This document shows, piece after piece, positions 52,196 to 61,300 of a stretch of 64,000 nt of DNA. Within the stretch, counting starts at the first letter, position 1; the number at the start of each line of letters is the position of its first letter. This DNA is from Azospirillum sp. 412522 (lineage in GTDB: Bacteria > Pseudomonadota > Alphaproteobacteria > Azospirillales > Azospirillaceae): contig NZ_RWIJ01000004.1 in assembly GCF_019805165.1 (NCBI RefSeq), positions 65,762-129,761 on the forward strand, read 5' to 3'. Position numbers and translations under genes: made by a program. The notes beneath the pieces are model-generated. The model had not been told where the DNA came from and made no database searches. It saw nothing but the letters and a program-made list of their open reading frames with translations.

Positions 52196-53073
52196 GCACG
52201 GCCTTCGACCATGGTGTCGGCGGCCACGGCGCCGTGGACTGGTCCGCCGGGGACGGTGAGCGGCCGGCGCGGGGAGCCTTCCGCTGGGGCGGCAGCCTGA
52301 TGCTGGCGCTGGGCGTCCATGCCGCGGCCGGCGTTGCGATGGTCGCCTGGCATGTGCCGGTCGCGCCGACGGAGGCCGAGCCGCCGGCCGTGCTGCTGGA
52401 ACTGGCGCCGTTGCCGGTGGCTCCGCCGGAACCGGCGCCGGCCATCGACATCCCCATCGACATCTCCCTGCCGGAACCGATGCCGGAGCCGGTGATCGAA
52501 CCGCCGCCGCCCGAGCCTGAACCCGAGCCGGTCGTCGAGGAACCGCCCCCGCCGCCGGAACCGCCGCCGGTGGTCGAGCCGGAGGTGGTGCTGCCCAAGC
52601 CGCCGCCCGACCCGCCGAAGCCCAAGCCCGAGGTGAAGAAGGAGGCGCCGAAGCCGAAGCCGGAGAAGCCGAAGCCGCCCCGCCCGGTGGCCCAGCCGGT
52701 CCAGCAGGCTCCGGTGGCCGCCCCGCCGGCTCCCGCCCCGGCCCCCGCCCCGGCTGCACCGGCGCCGTCGGCCGCTCCCAGCCGGGCGGTGCCGAGCTGG
52801 CAGGGCCGGGTGCTGAGCCATCTGGAGCGGCACAAGCGCTATCCGCGCGCCGCCCAGGCCCGCCGGCAGGAAGGGGTCGCCCAGGTCCGCTTCACCATCG
52901 ACCGCGAGGGCCGCGTCCTGTCGGTCCAGCTCGACCGCAGTTCCGGCTTCAGTGCGCTGGACGAGGAGACGGTGGAAATGGTCCATCGCGCCTCCCCCTT
53001 GCCGGCTCCGCCGGAGGAGATGGCGAAGGACCGTATCGAGCTGGTGGTACCGGTCCAGTTCTTCATCCGCTGA
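52192..53073 (+). CDS. tonB: TonB energy transducer
   Basis: A 293-residue protein that spans the periplasm and drives outer-membrane receptors. The N-terminal helix is [20 protein letters not shown] near residues 36-55. A very long Pro-rich spacer (about 60-200) has EPEPEP- and PKPKP-type blocks. The C-terminal domain [20 protein letters not shown] continues with [20 protein letters not shown] and ends [11 protein letters not shown]. It forms one operon with exbB and exbD. No TonB-dependent receptor gene is present in the window. Confidence 0.94.
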   Translation: MSTAFDHGVGGHGAVDWSAGDGERPARGAFRWGGSLMLALGVHAAAGVAMVAWHVPVAPTEAEPPAVLLELAPLPVAPPEPAPAIDIPIDISLPEPMPEPVIEPPPPEPEPEPVVEEPPPPPEPPPVVEPEVVLPKPPPDPPKPKPEVKKEAPKPKPEKPKPPRPVAQPVQQAPVAAPPAPAPAPAPAAPAPSAAPSRAVPSWQGRVLSHLERHKRYPRAAQARRQEGVAQVRFTIDREGRVLSVQLDRSSGFSALDEETVEMVHRASPLPAPPEEMAKDRIELVVPVQFFIR

Positions 53074-53125
53074 TCAGCGGCCGTTCCACCCGCCCGTGCC
53101 GTCAGGGACCCCCTGGCCGCCGCCT

Positions 53126-53632
53126 TCAATCCAGCGTCGGTTCCACCCGCTGCCCCACGCGCCGCTGCGAATCGACGGCGGCGCGCAGGCGGTCGCGGGC
53201 GGCGCCGCGGCTGCCGGAGGTGGCGGCCGGGCGCAGGCCGTTCAGGGCGGCCAGGAAGTTGCTGCCGCCGCTTTTCGGTTCGGAAAGGCGCCGGGCGGGC
53301 AGCGCCGGAATCTCCTGGGTCACCACCTCCCGATCCTCGGCCGCCCGATCCGCCGACATGCCGTCCGTTCCGGGGTCCCTTGCCTTGGCGCGGGTCTGCT
53401 GGGCCTCCACCCGCGCGCTGGCGACGATGCGCTGGCGCAGGTCGGCGTCGAGCGTCCGGAAGACGCGCGAGGCTTCGCTCAGTTCGCGTTCCCGCCCACT
53501 GTCCAGCGTGCGCTTCAGGGCGTTCGCCAGCAGGCGGCATTCCAGGACGCCGGGCACCCGTTCGCGCTCCACCGCGCGGGCGAGGACGCCGACGGCTTCG
53601 AGGGTTTCGCGGTCGAGGGTGCCCTGAGGCAT
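53126..53632 (-). CDS. Hypothetical protein, 168 residues
   Basis: A soluble, Arg- and Ala-rich protein. The N-terminal 90 residues are helical (ETLEAVGVLARAVERERVPG; ECRLLANALKRTLDSGRERE), followed by a low-complexity acidic and basic tail. No motif was recognised. The ATG at 53632 is chosen; a TTG 48 bases earlier is unlikely. It converges on tonB and follows the PAP2 gene on the same strand after about 100 bases. Confidence 0.62.
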   Translation of the reverse strand: MPQGTLDRETLEAVGVLARAVERERVPGVLECRLLANALKRTLDSGRERELSEASRVFRTLDADLRQRIVASARVEAQQTRAKARDPGTDGMSADRAAEDREVVTQEIPALPARRLSEPKSGGSNFLAALNGLRPAATSGSRGAARDRLRAAVDSQRRVGQRVEPTLD

Positions 53633-53728
53633 GGTGCGGCCTGATCCGAAAGGGGTAGGGCCGACACTATCGGTGGGCAAACGAGCTTATTCAACCCGCT
53701 TGTTCAACGTCTGCGCCATGCACGCCCG

Positions 53729-54481
53729 TCAGCGTCCCGCCGTCGCCTCCGGCCGGTCCTGCTCCACCGCCCCGCGGCGTTGCAGCCATTCCGCGACCAT
53801 CCAGCAGAAGGCCGCCCAGGCGGCGCCGACGCTCCAGCCCGCCAGCACGTCGGTCGGCCAGTGGACGCCGAGATAGACCCGGCTCGACCCGATGATGAGG
53901 GTCAGCACCATCGCCCAGGTCAGCAGATAGGCCTTGGTCCGCCGGCCTTCGACGAACTGGGTCAGCAGGGCGCCCAGCGTCAGGTAGACGACGGCCGACT
54001 GCATGGCGTGTCCGCTGGGAAAGCTGGCGGAGATCACCTCGTCGCCATGCGGCACCAGATCGGGGCGGGCGCGGTCGAACAGCATCTTCAGCACGGTGCT
54101 GAGCGTCCCGCCGCCACCGACCGACACCAGCACCAGCAGGGCCGCCGCCCGCTTGTGCAGGAGCAGCAGGAAGCCCAGCGTCGCGACGGTCAGGATGGCG
54201 AGGATGGTGGTGCTGCCGAGCGAGGTGATGTCGCGTGCCACCCGGGCCAGCCACCACGGGCCGCCGGGCTGGTCGGGGTTCAGCGGATCGCGCAGCGCCA
54301 GCAGGATGCGCTTGTCGAAGGCGGTGGTCTCGCCTTCCATCACCTCGCCGGCCAGCTCGACGAAGCCGAACAGCAGGCCGGCGATCACCGAGAGGCCGAC
54401 GAGCATGCCCAGCTGGTGGCGGCTCAGCTTCGCCCAGAAGCCGCTCCGGCCGCCGCCGCCAATCCCATCCATCCGACTCAC
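53729..54481 (-). CDS. PAP2 family phosphatase
   Basis: A 250-residue membrane phosphatase of the phosphatidic-acid/undecaprenyl-diphosphate class. Six hydrophobic segments surround the three-part active site: KMLFDRARPD, ASFPSGHAMQSAVV and SRVYLGVHWPTDVLAG, all complete. The substrate is either a lipid phosphate or the polyprenyl carrier. GTG at 54481 has GGAGG at six bases; the ATG at 54472 is the alternative. It begins 26 bases after the stop of the dehydrogenase gene, on the same strand. Confidence 0.9.
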   Translation of the reverse strand: MSRMDGIGGGGRSGFWAKLSRHQLGMLVGLSVIAGLLFGFVELAGEVMEGETTAFDKRILLALRDPLNPDQPGGPWWLARVARDITSLGSTTILAILTVATLGFLLLLHKRAAALLVLVSVGGGGTLSTVLKMLFDRARPDLVPHGDEVISASFPSGHAMQSAVVYLTLGALLTQFVEGRRTKAYLLTWAMVLTLIIGSSRVYLGVHWPTDVLAGWSVGAAWAAFCWMVAEWLQRRGAVEQDRPEATAGR

Positions 54482-54507
54482 CGGCACCCTCCATCCCTGT
54501 TGCCCGT

Positions 54508-55461
54508 TCAGGCGGGAGAGAGCAGCCGCACCGGTGAGCCGGCCGTCCAGGCCAGGATGTCCTCCAGGGCGTCGCGGTAGAACACCGCGTAATTCTCCCG
54601 CGTCACGTAGCCCAGATGGGGCGTCAGCACGGTGTTGGGAAGGCTAAGCCAAAGGCTGTCAGCCGGAAGAGGCTCGACGGGAAAAACGTCGATGCCGGCG
54701 CCGCCGATGTGGCCGTGCCGGAGCGCATGGGCCAGAGCCGCCTCGTCCACCAGCCCGGCGCGCGAGGTGTTGACGAGGAAGGCGGACGGCTTCATGGCGC
54801 CGATCTCGTCGGCCCCGACCACGCCGCGGGTGCGATCGCTCAGCACCAGATGGACGCTGACCACGTCGGAGGTCGCGAACAGGTCGCGCTTTTCGACGCG
54901 GGTCACGCCGGCCTCTGCGGCGCGCTCGTCGGTCAGGTTGGGGCTCCAGGCCACCACCTCCATGCCGAAGGCCTGACCGACCTTGGCCACCTTGCTGCCG
55001 AGCTTGCCCAAGCCCACCAGCCCCAGCCGCTTGCCGCCGAGATCGCCGGTCAGCCCGGTCTGCCAGCGGCCCTCGCGCAATGCCCGCTCTTCGGTCGGGA
55101 TGCGCTTGGCCAGCGCCAGGATCAGGCCCCAGGTCAGCTCCGCCGTCGGCGCCCCGACCATGCGGGTGCCGCAGACGGGAATGCCGCGGGCGGCGCAGGC
55201 CTTCAGGTCGACGGCGTTGTTGCGGGCGCCGGTGGTGACCAGCAGCTTGAGGTTCGGCAGCCGCTCGATCAGGCTTGCCGGGAACGGCGTGCGCTCCCGC
55301 ATGATGACCAGCACGTCGAAGGGCTCCAGCGCGGCCGCCACTTCGTCCGTGTTTCCCAGCGGCCGTTCGAAGACCGTAAGGTCGCTTCCGGCCGGAAGCT
55401 GCGACCAGTCGGCGAGGTCGCGGGCGACCCCCTGGTAGTCGTCGAGGATGGCGACGCGCAT
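54508..55461 (-). CDS. D-2-hydroxyacid dehydrogenase family protein
   Basis: A 317-residue NAD-dependent dehydrogenase. The Rossmann motif is LGLVGLGKLGSKVAKVGQAF near residue 145. Arg of the active site is in FLVNTSRAGLVDE, Glu near 260, and His in LTPHLGYVTRENYAVFYRDA. It resembles phosphoglycerate-dehydrogenase-like enzymes of broad substrate range rather than SerA itself, as no ACT domain is present. It begins 14 bases after purC on the same strand and probably shares its transcript. Confidence 0.9.
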   Translation of the reverse strand: MRVAILDDYQGVARDLADWSQLPAGSDLTVFERPLGNTDEVAAALEPFDVLVIMRERTPFPASLIERLPNLKLLVTTGARNNAVDLKACAARGIPVCGTRMVGAPTAELTWGLILALAKRIPTEERALREGRWQTGLTGDLGGKRLGLVGLGKLGSKVAKVGQAFGMEVVAWSPNLTDERAAEAGVTRVEKRDLFATSDVVSVHLVLSDRTRGVVGADEIGAMKPSAFLVNTSRAGLVDEAALAHALRHGHIGGAGIDVFPVEPLPADSLWLSLPNTVLTPHLGYVTRENYAVFYRDALEDILAWTAGSPVRLLSPA

Positions 55462-55475
55462 GGAACCCACCCCGA

Positions 55476-56468
55476 TTACTTGGTGAAGTAGGGCGCCAGA
55501 TTGGCGCGGATGCGGTCCAGCACCGGGACGGCGGTCGCCGGCACCTCGAACGGGCGGCCGGTGATGGTCTCGCCGGCTTCGATGTAGACGCGGGCCGCTT
55601 CCAGCACCACGTCGGCGGGAATCTCCGGAACGTCCTGGGTGTAGGGGTCGCAGCGGGCGACGACCCAGTTGCGGACGAAGTCCTTGTCGAAGCTCTCCGG
55701 CTTGCCGCCGGCCTCGAACCGCTCCTGATAGCTGCCGGCGAACCAGTAGCGCGAGCTGTCGGGCGTGTGGATCTCGTCGGCCAGCAGGATGGCGCCGTCC
55801 TCGTCGAAGCCGAACTCGTACTTGGTATCGACCAGGATCAGGCCGCGCTCCGCCGCCATCTTCTGGCCGCGGGCGAACAGGGCCAGCGCCTTGTCCGACA
55901 CCTCGTCCCACTGGGCCCGGGTCAGCAGGTTGCGTTCCACGATCTCGGTCGCGGTCAGCTCCTCGTCATGGCCGGCGTCGAAGGCCTTGGTGGTCGGGGT
56001 GATGATGGGGGTGCCGAGCTTCTGGTTCTGGCGCAGCCCGTCGGGGAAGCTATGGCCGTACATCTCGCGCCGGCCCTGCTTGTACATCGACCAGATCGAG
56101 GTGCCGGTGGTGCCGGCCATGTAGTCGCGGACCACGACCTCGACCGGCATGATGGTCAGCCGCTTCGCCACCACGACGTTGGGGTCCGGGTACTCCAGCA
56201 CATGGTTGGCGCAGATGTCCTTCGTCGCCTCGAACCAGAAGCGCGCGGTCTGGGTCAGCACCTGCCCCTTGAAGGGGAGGGCGGTCAGGATGCGGTCGAA
56301 GGCCGACAGCCGGTCGGTGGTGATCAGGATCCGCCGCGCCCCGTCCCCCACATCCGGAAGGTCGTAGTTTTCACGCACCTTGCCGCGGTAATGATTGGGC
56401 AGCTCCGGGATGAAGGCGTCGCGAAGAACGTTGGTCAGGTGCGGGGCGAGCAGGGCGGTGTCAACCAT
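55476..56468 (-). CDS. purC: SAICAR synthase PurC
   Basis: Phosphoribosylaminoimidazole-succinocarboxamide synthase, an ATP-dependent step of purine biosynthesis. The 330-residue form contains [40 protein letters not shown], the nucleotide-binding [40 protein letters not shown], and [20 protein letters not shown]. It is the longer class of PurC that resembles yeast Ade1, about 70 residues longer than the Escherichia coli enzyme. The ATG at 56468 starts the homology. Confidence 0.96.
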   Translation of the reverse strand: MVDTALLAPHLTNVLRDAFIPELPNHYRGKVRENYDLPDVGDGARRILITTDRLSAFDRILTALPFKGQVLTQTARFWFEATKDICANHVLEYPDPNVVVAKRLTIMPVEVVVRDYMAGTTGTSIWSMYKQGRREMYGHSFPDGLRQNQKLGTPIITPTTKAFDAGHDEELTATEIVERNLLTRAQWDEVSDKALALFARGQKMAAERGLILVDTKYEFGFDEDGAILLADEIHTPDSSRYWFAGSYQERFEAGGKPESFDKDFVRNWVVARCDPYTQDVPEIPADVVLEAARVYIEAGETITGRPFEVPATAVPVLDRIRANLAPYFTK

Positions 56469-56571
56469 GGGATCCTGGTCCGGATGCAGGGGCGGATGCG
56501 AGAGGCGCGCATGATACCCGAAACCCCTGCCGGAGCCAGGACGCTAATTTAAGAGGGAGGATCGCTGTCCG

Positions 56572-57336
56572 ATGCATGACGAGAGCATCACCAGACCCGT
56601 GGGCGGGCGTGCCGGGGATTACATCCTGCCGCCCGGCGTCGTCCGTGTCTGGTTCGCCGACCTGACCGGGCTGTCGGCGCATAAGGGGGCGATGCGCGCC
56701 CTGCTGTCGGAAGACGAGACGGAACGCGCCGACCGCTTCCTGATGGAACGGCTGACCGACCGCTTCATCCTGCGCCGCGGGCTGCTGCGACTGCTGCTGG
56801 GGTATTGCACGGGCCGCGACCCGGCGGGGCTTGTCTTCGATTACGGCACGCACGGCAAGCCGTCGCTGTCCTGCGGTCCGTCCTTCAACCTCAGCGACAG
56901 CGAGGACAGCCTCGCCATCGCCGTGGCGGCGGAGGGGCGGATCGGCGTCGACATCGAACGGCTCCGCCCGATTGAAAGTGCCGACGGCATCGCCGACCGC
57001 TTCTTCCACGCCGCCGAGCGCGCCGCCTTGCAGGCGCTGGGGCCGGAGCGGAGGGACGAGGGCTTCCTGCTGGCCTGGACCCGGAAGGAGGCCTTCATCA
57101 AGGCGGCCGGCGTCGGGCTGTCGATGCCGCTCGACCGGTTCGCGGTGGAGGTCACGCCGGAAGCACCGCCGGCCCTGCTGGAGATCGGCGAGGAGCTTCG
57201 CAGCGATGTCGGCGGGCCGGCGGACTGGAGCCTGTTCGACCGCCGGGCGCTCCCCGGCACCATCGCCGCCATCGCGGCGCACGGCACCGGCTGGACGGTG
57301 GAGACGCGGGTGATCGACGCGGGGTTCGTAGGCTAG
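56572..57336 (+). CDS. Sfp-type 4'-phosphopantetheinyl transferase
   Basis: A 254-residue transferase that moves the phosphopantetheine arm of CoA to carrier proteins. The three family motifs are present: HGKPSLSCGPSFNLSDSEDS near 100-120, the metal-binding GVDIERLRP near 127, and WTRKEAFIKAAGVGLSMPLD near 175. Its length and the first motif place it with secondary-metabolism enzymes rather than AcpS. No carrier protein or synthase is in the window. It is divergent from purC. Confidence 0.92.
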   Translation: MHDESITRPVGGRAGDYILPPGVVRVWFADLTGLSAHKGAMRALLSEDETERADRFLMERLTDRFILRRGLLRLLLGYCTGRDPAGLVFDYGTHGKPSLSCGPSFNLSDSEDSLAIAVAAEGRIGVDIERLRPIESADGIADRFFHAAERAALQALGPERRDEGFLLAWTRKEAFIKAAGVGLSMPLDRFAVEVTPEAPPALLEIGEELRSDVGGPADWSLFDRRALPGTIAAIAAHGTGWTVETRVIDAGFVG

Positions 57337-57343
57337 GAGAACG

Positions 57344-57364
57344 CCCTATCCGGGGGGGAGAGGG
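57344..57364. repeat. Degenerate CCCTATCC/GGAGAGGG element
   Basis: Eight-base arms with one mismatch around GGGGG, located between the convergent phosphopantetheinyl transferase and protease genes. It resembles the palindromic element at 4074-4214 and may also serve as a bidirectional terminator. Confidence 0.38.
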
Positions 57365-57368
57365 AGGC

Positions 57369-58796
57369 TCACTCCCCGCCGGCGAGCGTGCCGGTCAGGC
57401 GGTTGCGGATGGCGGAGACGGCGCATTCCAGCGGACGGTCGTCGTCGGGCTTGGGGGCCTTGTCCATCACGTCCGGGCACATGTCCTGCGCCAGCCACAC
57501 CTGCGGCTTCGGCGGGACCGGGGCGTTGGGGTCGCAGGTGGCCGGGTCGGGGTGGGTTTCCTCGGTGCTGCCGTGGGTCGGCTTGACCTCAAGGTTCGGC
57601 GAAACGCCGAAGCAATCGACCAGCGCCCCCGACGGGCGGTAGTAACGGGCGGTGGTCAGGCGGATGCCGGTGTCGACGCTGAGCGAGGAGATCGTCTGCA
57701 CCGACCCCTTGCCGTAGGAGCGGGAACCGAACAGCAGCGCCCGATGATGGTCCTGCAGGGCGCCGGCCACGATCTCCGACGCCGAGGCCGAGCCGCTGTT
57801 GATCAGAACCACCACCGGCAGCCCGGCCATCAGGTCGCCCGCGGTGCCGCGGTAGGAGCGGGATTCCTCCGGATCGCGGCCGCGGACGGAGACGATGTCC
57901 ACGGTCTCCAGGAAGCGGTCGGCCACCTGCACCGCCTGCTCCAGCAGGCCGCCGGGGTTGTTGCGCAGATCGATGACGGCGCCGGTCAGCCGGCCCTTCG
58001 CCTGACGGCGCATGTCCTCGATCGCCGCGTCCAGCGCCGAGGAGGTCGACTGGTTGAAGGTGGCGATGCGGACATAGGCGACGTTGCCTTCCAGCCGGTA
58101 GCGCACGGGCTGGATCTTGACGATGGCGCGGGTCAGCGAGACGCGGTTGTTGGGCTCCGTCGCGGGCGGGCGGCGGATCGACAGGGCGACCGAGCTGCCG
58201 ACGGGGCCGCGCATGCGGGCGACGGCGTCGTGCAGGTTCAGCCCCTTGACCGCCACGTCGTCGATGCGGGCGATCAGGTCGCCGCTGCGCAGGCCGGCAC
58301 GGGCGGCGGGCGAGCCGTCGATGGGGGAGACGACCTTGATCAGGCCGCTCTCCTCGTCCATCGTCACCTCGATGCCGAGCCCGCCGAACTCTCCCTGGGT
58401 CTGTTCGCGCAGGTAGCGGTAGCGCTCGGCGTCGAGGAAGCTGGAATAGGGGTCGAGCGAACCCAGCATGCTGTCCAGCGCCGCTTCGGTCAGGATGCGG
58501 TCGCTGGCCTTCGGGTTCTCCGCCTTTTTCTTCTTCAGCCCGTCCTCCGCCTTGTCGACCAGCACCTGCGGGTCGAAGGGCTTCACATGCTCCGTCAGGA
58601 CGCGGCGCATGGCGTCGGAGAAGAGGACGTAGTTGCGGTCGGCTGAGGAGAGCGAGCCGGAGCCGCGGATCTTCGCGAAGTCGGCGCGGTAGCGGTCGAG
58701 CGCCGCCACGGTGTCGGCACGGCTGGTGGGCGCCACGGCGCAGGCGGGGCCGATCGCCACCATCATCAGCAGCAGGGCAGCCAGCAGCTTCGCCAT
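57369..58796 (-). CDS. S41 family C-terminal processing peptidase
   Basis: A 475-residue exported serine protease. A signal peptide (ending VAIGPACAVA) is followed by a region typical of CtpA, then a PDZ domain (TQGEFGGLGIEVTMDEESGL; GSPAARAGLRSGDLIARIDD near 140-220). The S41 core carries VIDLRNNPGGLLEQAVQVAD, the nucleophile in NSGSASASEIVAGALQDHHR, and the general-base Lys in SRSYGKGSVQTISS. It is of the type that removes C-terminal tails of periplasmic proteins. The ATG at 58796 is preferred over an earlier in-frame start. Confidence 0.92.
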   Translation of the reverse strand: MAKLLAALLLMMVAIGPACAVAPTSRADTVAALDRYRADFAKIRGSGSLSSADRNYVLFSDAMRRVLTEHVKPFDPQVLVDKAEDGLKKKKAENPKASDRILTEAALDSMLGSLDPYSSFLDAERYRYLREQTQGEFGGLGIEVTMDEESGLIKVVSPIDGSPAARAGLRSGDLIARIDDVAVKGLNLHDAVARMRGPVGSSVALSIRRPPATEPNNRVSLTRAIVKIQPVRYRLEGNVAYVRIATFNQSTSSALDAAIEDMRRQAKGRLTGAVIDLRNNPGGLLEQAVQVADRFLETVDIVSVRGRDPEESRSYRGTAGDLMAGLPVVVLINSGSASASEIVAGALQDHHRALLFGSRSYGKGSVQTISSLSVDTGIRLTTARYYRPSGALVDCFGVSPNLEVKPTHGSTEETHPDPATCDPNAPVPPKPQVWLAQDMCPDVMDKAPKPDDDRPLECAVSAIRNRLTGTLAGGE

Positions 58797-59109
58797 CCTT
58801 GGACCCTCTTGACTGGCCGATCCGGCCGGCGGTCTTGCACGCATCGTTCACTTATACCAGGGTTTCGCCGGTTGCCCCGACCCTAGCACGTCGTCCGCCC
58901 ATTCTCAAAGTCCACCCCGATTCCGGCAAGAGGGCCTGCCGGCCGCAGGGGGGGCGGCGGAGGGGACCGGCGGTGGATCGGCCGAACCGCGCGATGGAGC
59001 GGAGTCCTGAAATAGGGCGCACAAACAGCGATGTCGCGCACCCCGATGGGACGCGCGACCGACGTGGAGGGATGAGTACTTTTGGAGTGGGAGGACCCGG
59101 GGAGAGGGC
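58797..59109. other. Intergenic region between protease and sugar transferase
   Basis: No supported gene. The first 80 bases (58797-58880) should hold the promoter of the protease gene on the minus strand. The remainder is Arg/Pro-rich in every frame without homology and probably serves as the 3-prime region of the sugar-transferase gene. Confidence 0.45.
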
Positions 59110-59832
59110 TCAGTAGGCGCCGCTGCCCTTCACCACGACTCGCACGGTGCGCAGCATGATGCCGATGTCGGCCCAGAAGTTCCAGCCGACGACATAGGCG
59201 GTATCGAGCTGGACCCGGCGCACGTAATCGACGTCGCTGCGGCCGCTGACCTGCCACAGCCCGGTCAGGCCGGGACGGCAGCGGGTGTAGAAGGGGAAGC
59301 AGGCGTGATAGTAGGACACCTCGTCGTCGATGATCGGGCGGGGGCCGACCAGGCTCATGTCGCCGCGCAGGACGTTGATGAGCTGCGGCAACTCGTCCAG
59401 GCTCGATTTGCGCAGGAAGCGGCCCACCGGGGTGATGCGCGGGTCGTTGCGCAGCTTGCGCGTCGCCAGCCACTCGGTGCGCGCCGTCTCGTCGGTGGCG
59501 AGCAGACGTTCCAGCACCTCGGCGGAATTGACCACCATGGAGCGGAACTTCAGGCAGGTGAAGGAGCGCCCGTCGGCGCCGATGCGCCGGTGGCCGAACA
59601 CCGCCGGGCCGCCGTCGCGCGCCACCATCCAGGCCAGCACCAGCATCAGCGGCCCGAAAACGGCAAGCAGCCCCAGAGCGCCGACGATGTCGAAGACGCG
59701 TTTCACGCGGTGCCTGTGCAGAGGGGGGCAACCGGGAAGCCGGTCCATCGCCTGCATCGCCGACCGGGTTCCGGCCATCCGGCCGGGGTCCAGACGGGGA
59801 GCGCCCAAAAGAGCGATGTTGGACAACGCCAT
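59110..59832 (-). CDS. Exopolysaccharide initiating sugar transferase
   Basis: A 240-residue polyprenyl-phosphate hexose-1-phosphate transferase (ExoY/WcaJ catalytic type), which loads the first sugar on undecaprenyl phosphate. One hydrophobic hairpin (VKRVFDIVGALGLLAVFGPL) precedes the catalytic part FRSMVVNSAEVLERL, RKSSLDELPQLINVLRGDMS and LVGPRPIIDDEV. CRPGLTGLWQVSGRSDVDYV and AYVVGWNFWADIGIML close the fold. The ATG at 59832 is supported by GAGAG; an extension to 59919 is unlikely. It stands alone, without glycosyltransferases beside it. Confidence 0.92.
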   Translation of the reverse strand: MALSNIALLGAPRLDPGRMAGTRSAMQAMDRLPGCPPLHRHRVKRVFDIVGALGLLAVFGPLMLVLAWMVARDGGPAVFGHRRIGADGRSFTCLKFRSMVVNSAEVLERLLATDETARTEWLATRKLRNDPRITPVGRFLRKSSLDELPQLINVLRGDMSLVGPRPIIDDEVSYYHACFPFYTRCRPGLTGLWQVSGRSDVDYVRRVQLDTAYVVGWNFWADIGIMLRTVRVVVKGSGAY

Positions 59833-59964
59833 CGTATTCTCTCGTCGCTGATCGTCTCGGTCAGAGCATAGGACCATCCGAGAGAGGCAACGGCCAGCGC
59901 GCGAAAGGGGTCCCGCCAATGGGACCGGTTCTTTGGAAACAGCGGGTTAGCCCGCCGGTACGTA

Positions 59965-61011
59965 TCAGCAGATCCGGGGAAGCTGTTCTCCGGTCAGCCA
60001 ATCCACGATCCGGCGGCCGCCGAAACGGGTCTCCATCTGAACGAAGCGGTGGGAGTCTTCCACCACCATTCCGATGCAGGCGGCATCCCGTCCCAGCGGA
60101 TGGCCGCGCATGACGGACAGCAGGCGGTCGCACTCCTCCCCGGCGCAGATCGCGATCAGCTTACCTTCGTTGGCGGCATAGAGCGGGTCGAGGCCCAACA
60201 ATTCGCAGGCCGCGGCGACCTGCGCCCGCACCGGGATGTCGGATTCGCGCAGCCGCATGCCGACGCCGGACTGGTGGGCGATCTCGTTCAGCGTCGTCGC
60301 CAGCCCGCCGCGGGTGGGGTCGCGCAGCACATGGATGCCGGGCACCGCCGCCACCATCGCCGCCACCAGCCCGTTCAGCGCGGCGCTGTCGGACAGGATC
60401 GCCGTCTCGAAGCCAAGATTGTCGCGGGTCGACATGATGGCGACGCCATGGTCGCCCATGGCGCCGCTGACCAGGATCGCGTCGCCCGGCCGCGCCCGGT
60501 CCCCGGACGGGGAGACGCCGGGCGGCACCATGCCGATGCCGGTGGTGGTGATGAAGAGGCCGTCGCCCTTGCCGCGCTCCACCACCTTGGTGTCGCCCGA
60601 CACGATGACGACCCCCGCTTCGCGCGCCGCGGCGGCCATGCTGTCGACCACCCGCTTCAGGTCGGCCAGCGGGAAGCCTTCCTCGATGATGAAGCCGGCG
60701 GTCAGGTGCAGCGGCACGGCGCCGGCCATGGCGACGTCGTTCACCGTGCCGTGGACGGCCAGCGAACCGATGTCGCCGCCGGGGAAGAACAGCGGCGAGA
60801 CGACGAAGCCGTCGGTCGTCATCACCATGCGTCCGCCCGGCACGTCGAAGGCGGCCTGGTCGTTGCCCTGGTCGAGATACGGGTTGGCGAAGGCGGCGGC
60901 GAACAGTTCGCGCACCAGCTGCGCCATCGCCTTGCCGCCCGACCCGTGGGTCATGTCCACCGCCCCGCGGGCGATGTCGAGCTTGCGGGTGAAGAGGCGG
61001 CGGTCGGTCAT
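59965..61011 (-). CDS. hypE: Hydrogenase maturation protein HypE
   Basis: Dehydrates the carbamoylated C-terminal Cys to make the cyanide ligands of the [NiFe] site. The 348-residue protein contains GAVDMTHGSGGKAMAQLVRE, the ATP-binding part VVIVSGDTKVVERGKGDGLF and GDHGVAIMSTRDNLGFETAI, and ends in PRIC, with the required terminal Cys. It is the last gene of the minus-strand hupK-hypB-hypC-hypE set, 48 bases after hypC. HypF and HypD, its partners, are not encoded here. Confidence 0.96.
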   Translation of the reverse strand: MTDRRLFTRKLDIARGAVDMTHGSGGKAMAQLVRELFAAAFANPYLDQGNDQAAFDVPGGRMVMTTDGFVVSPLFFPGGDIGSLAVHGTVNDVAMAGAVPLHLTAGFIIEEGFPLADLKRVVDSMAAAAREAGVVIVSGDTKVVERGKGDGLFITTTGIGMVPPGVSPSGDRARPGDAILVSGAMGDHGVAIMSTRDNLGFETAILSDSAALNGLVAAMVAAVPGIHVLRDPTRGGLATTLNEIAHQSGVGMRLRESDIPVRAQVAAACELLGLDPLYAANEGKLIAICAGEECDRLLSVMRGHPLGRDAACIGMVVEDSHRFVQMETRFGGRRIVDWLTGEQLPRIC

Positions 61012-61059
61012 GGCGGTAGTCCGGACGGTCGGCGGGTGTGTGGGGATGGTGTGCTCGCG

Positions 61060-61284
61060 TCAGGCCGCGGCGTCCGCGACCTCGGCCAGCAGAGCGAGCG
61101 TTCGCTCGGCTTCCTCCGCGTCCAGGCGGGACAGAGCGTAGCCGACATGGACGATCACGTAATCGCCAACGGCGACGCCCTCCACCAACTCCAGCGAGCA
61201 GGTGGAGGTGACGCCGCCCAGGCTGACGGTGGCGCGGTCGTCAGGCAGCAGGGCGGTGACCAATGCTGGGACGGCGAGGCACAT
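61060..61284 (-). CDS. hypC: Hydrogenase maturation chaperone HypC
   Basis: A 74-residue chaperone that carries the Fe(CN)2CO unit with HypD to the large-subunit precursor. The essential N-terminal Cys is in MCLAVPALV, and the conserved core is VGDYVIVHVGYALSRLDAEE. It lies between hypB (16 bases upstream) and hypE. Confidence 0.95.
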   Translation of the reverse strand: MCLAVPALVTALLPDDRATVSLGGVTSTCSLELVEGVAVGDYVIVHVGYALSRLDAEEAERTLALLAEVADAAA

Positions 61285-61300
61285 GGCGGCGGTCCTCCGG

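Noticed and set aside
53642-53671. Fourth TGATCC followed by TATCGG on the plus strand
   Set aside because: The spacing is 20 rather than 18 bases and no plus-strand gene begins downstream.
58799-59116. 105-codon plus-strand frame between protease and sugar transferase
   Set aside because: No ribosome-binding site, low-complexity basic composition, no homology; it also overlaps the protease start region.
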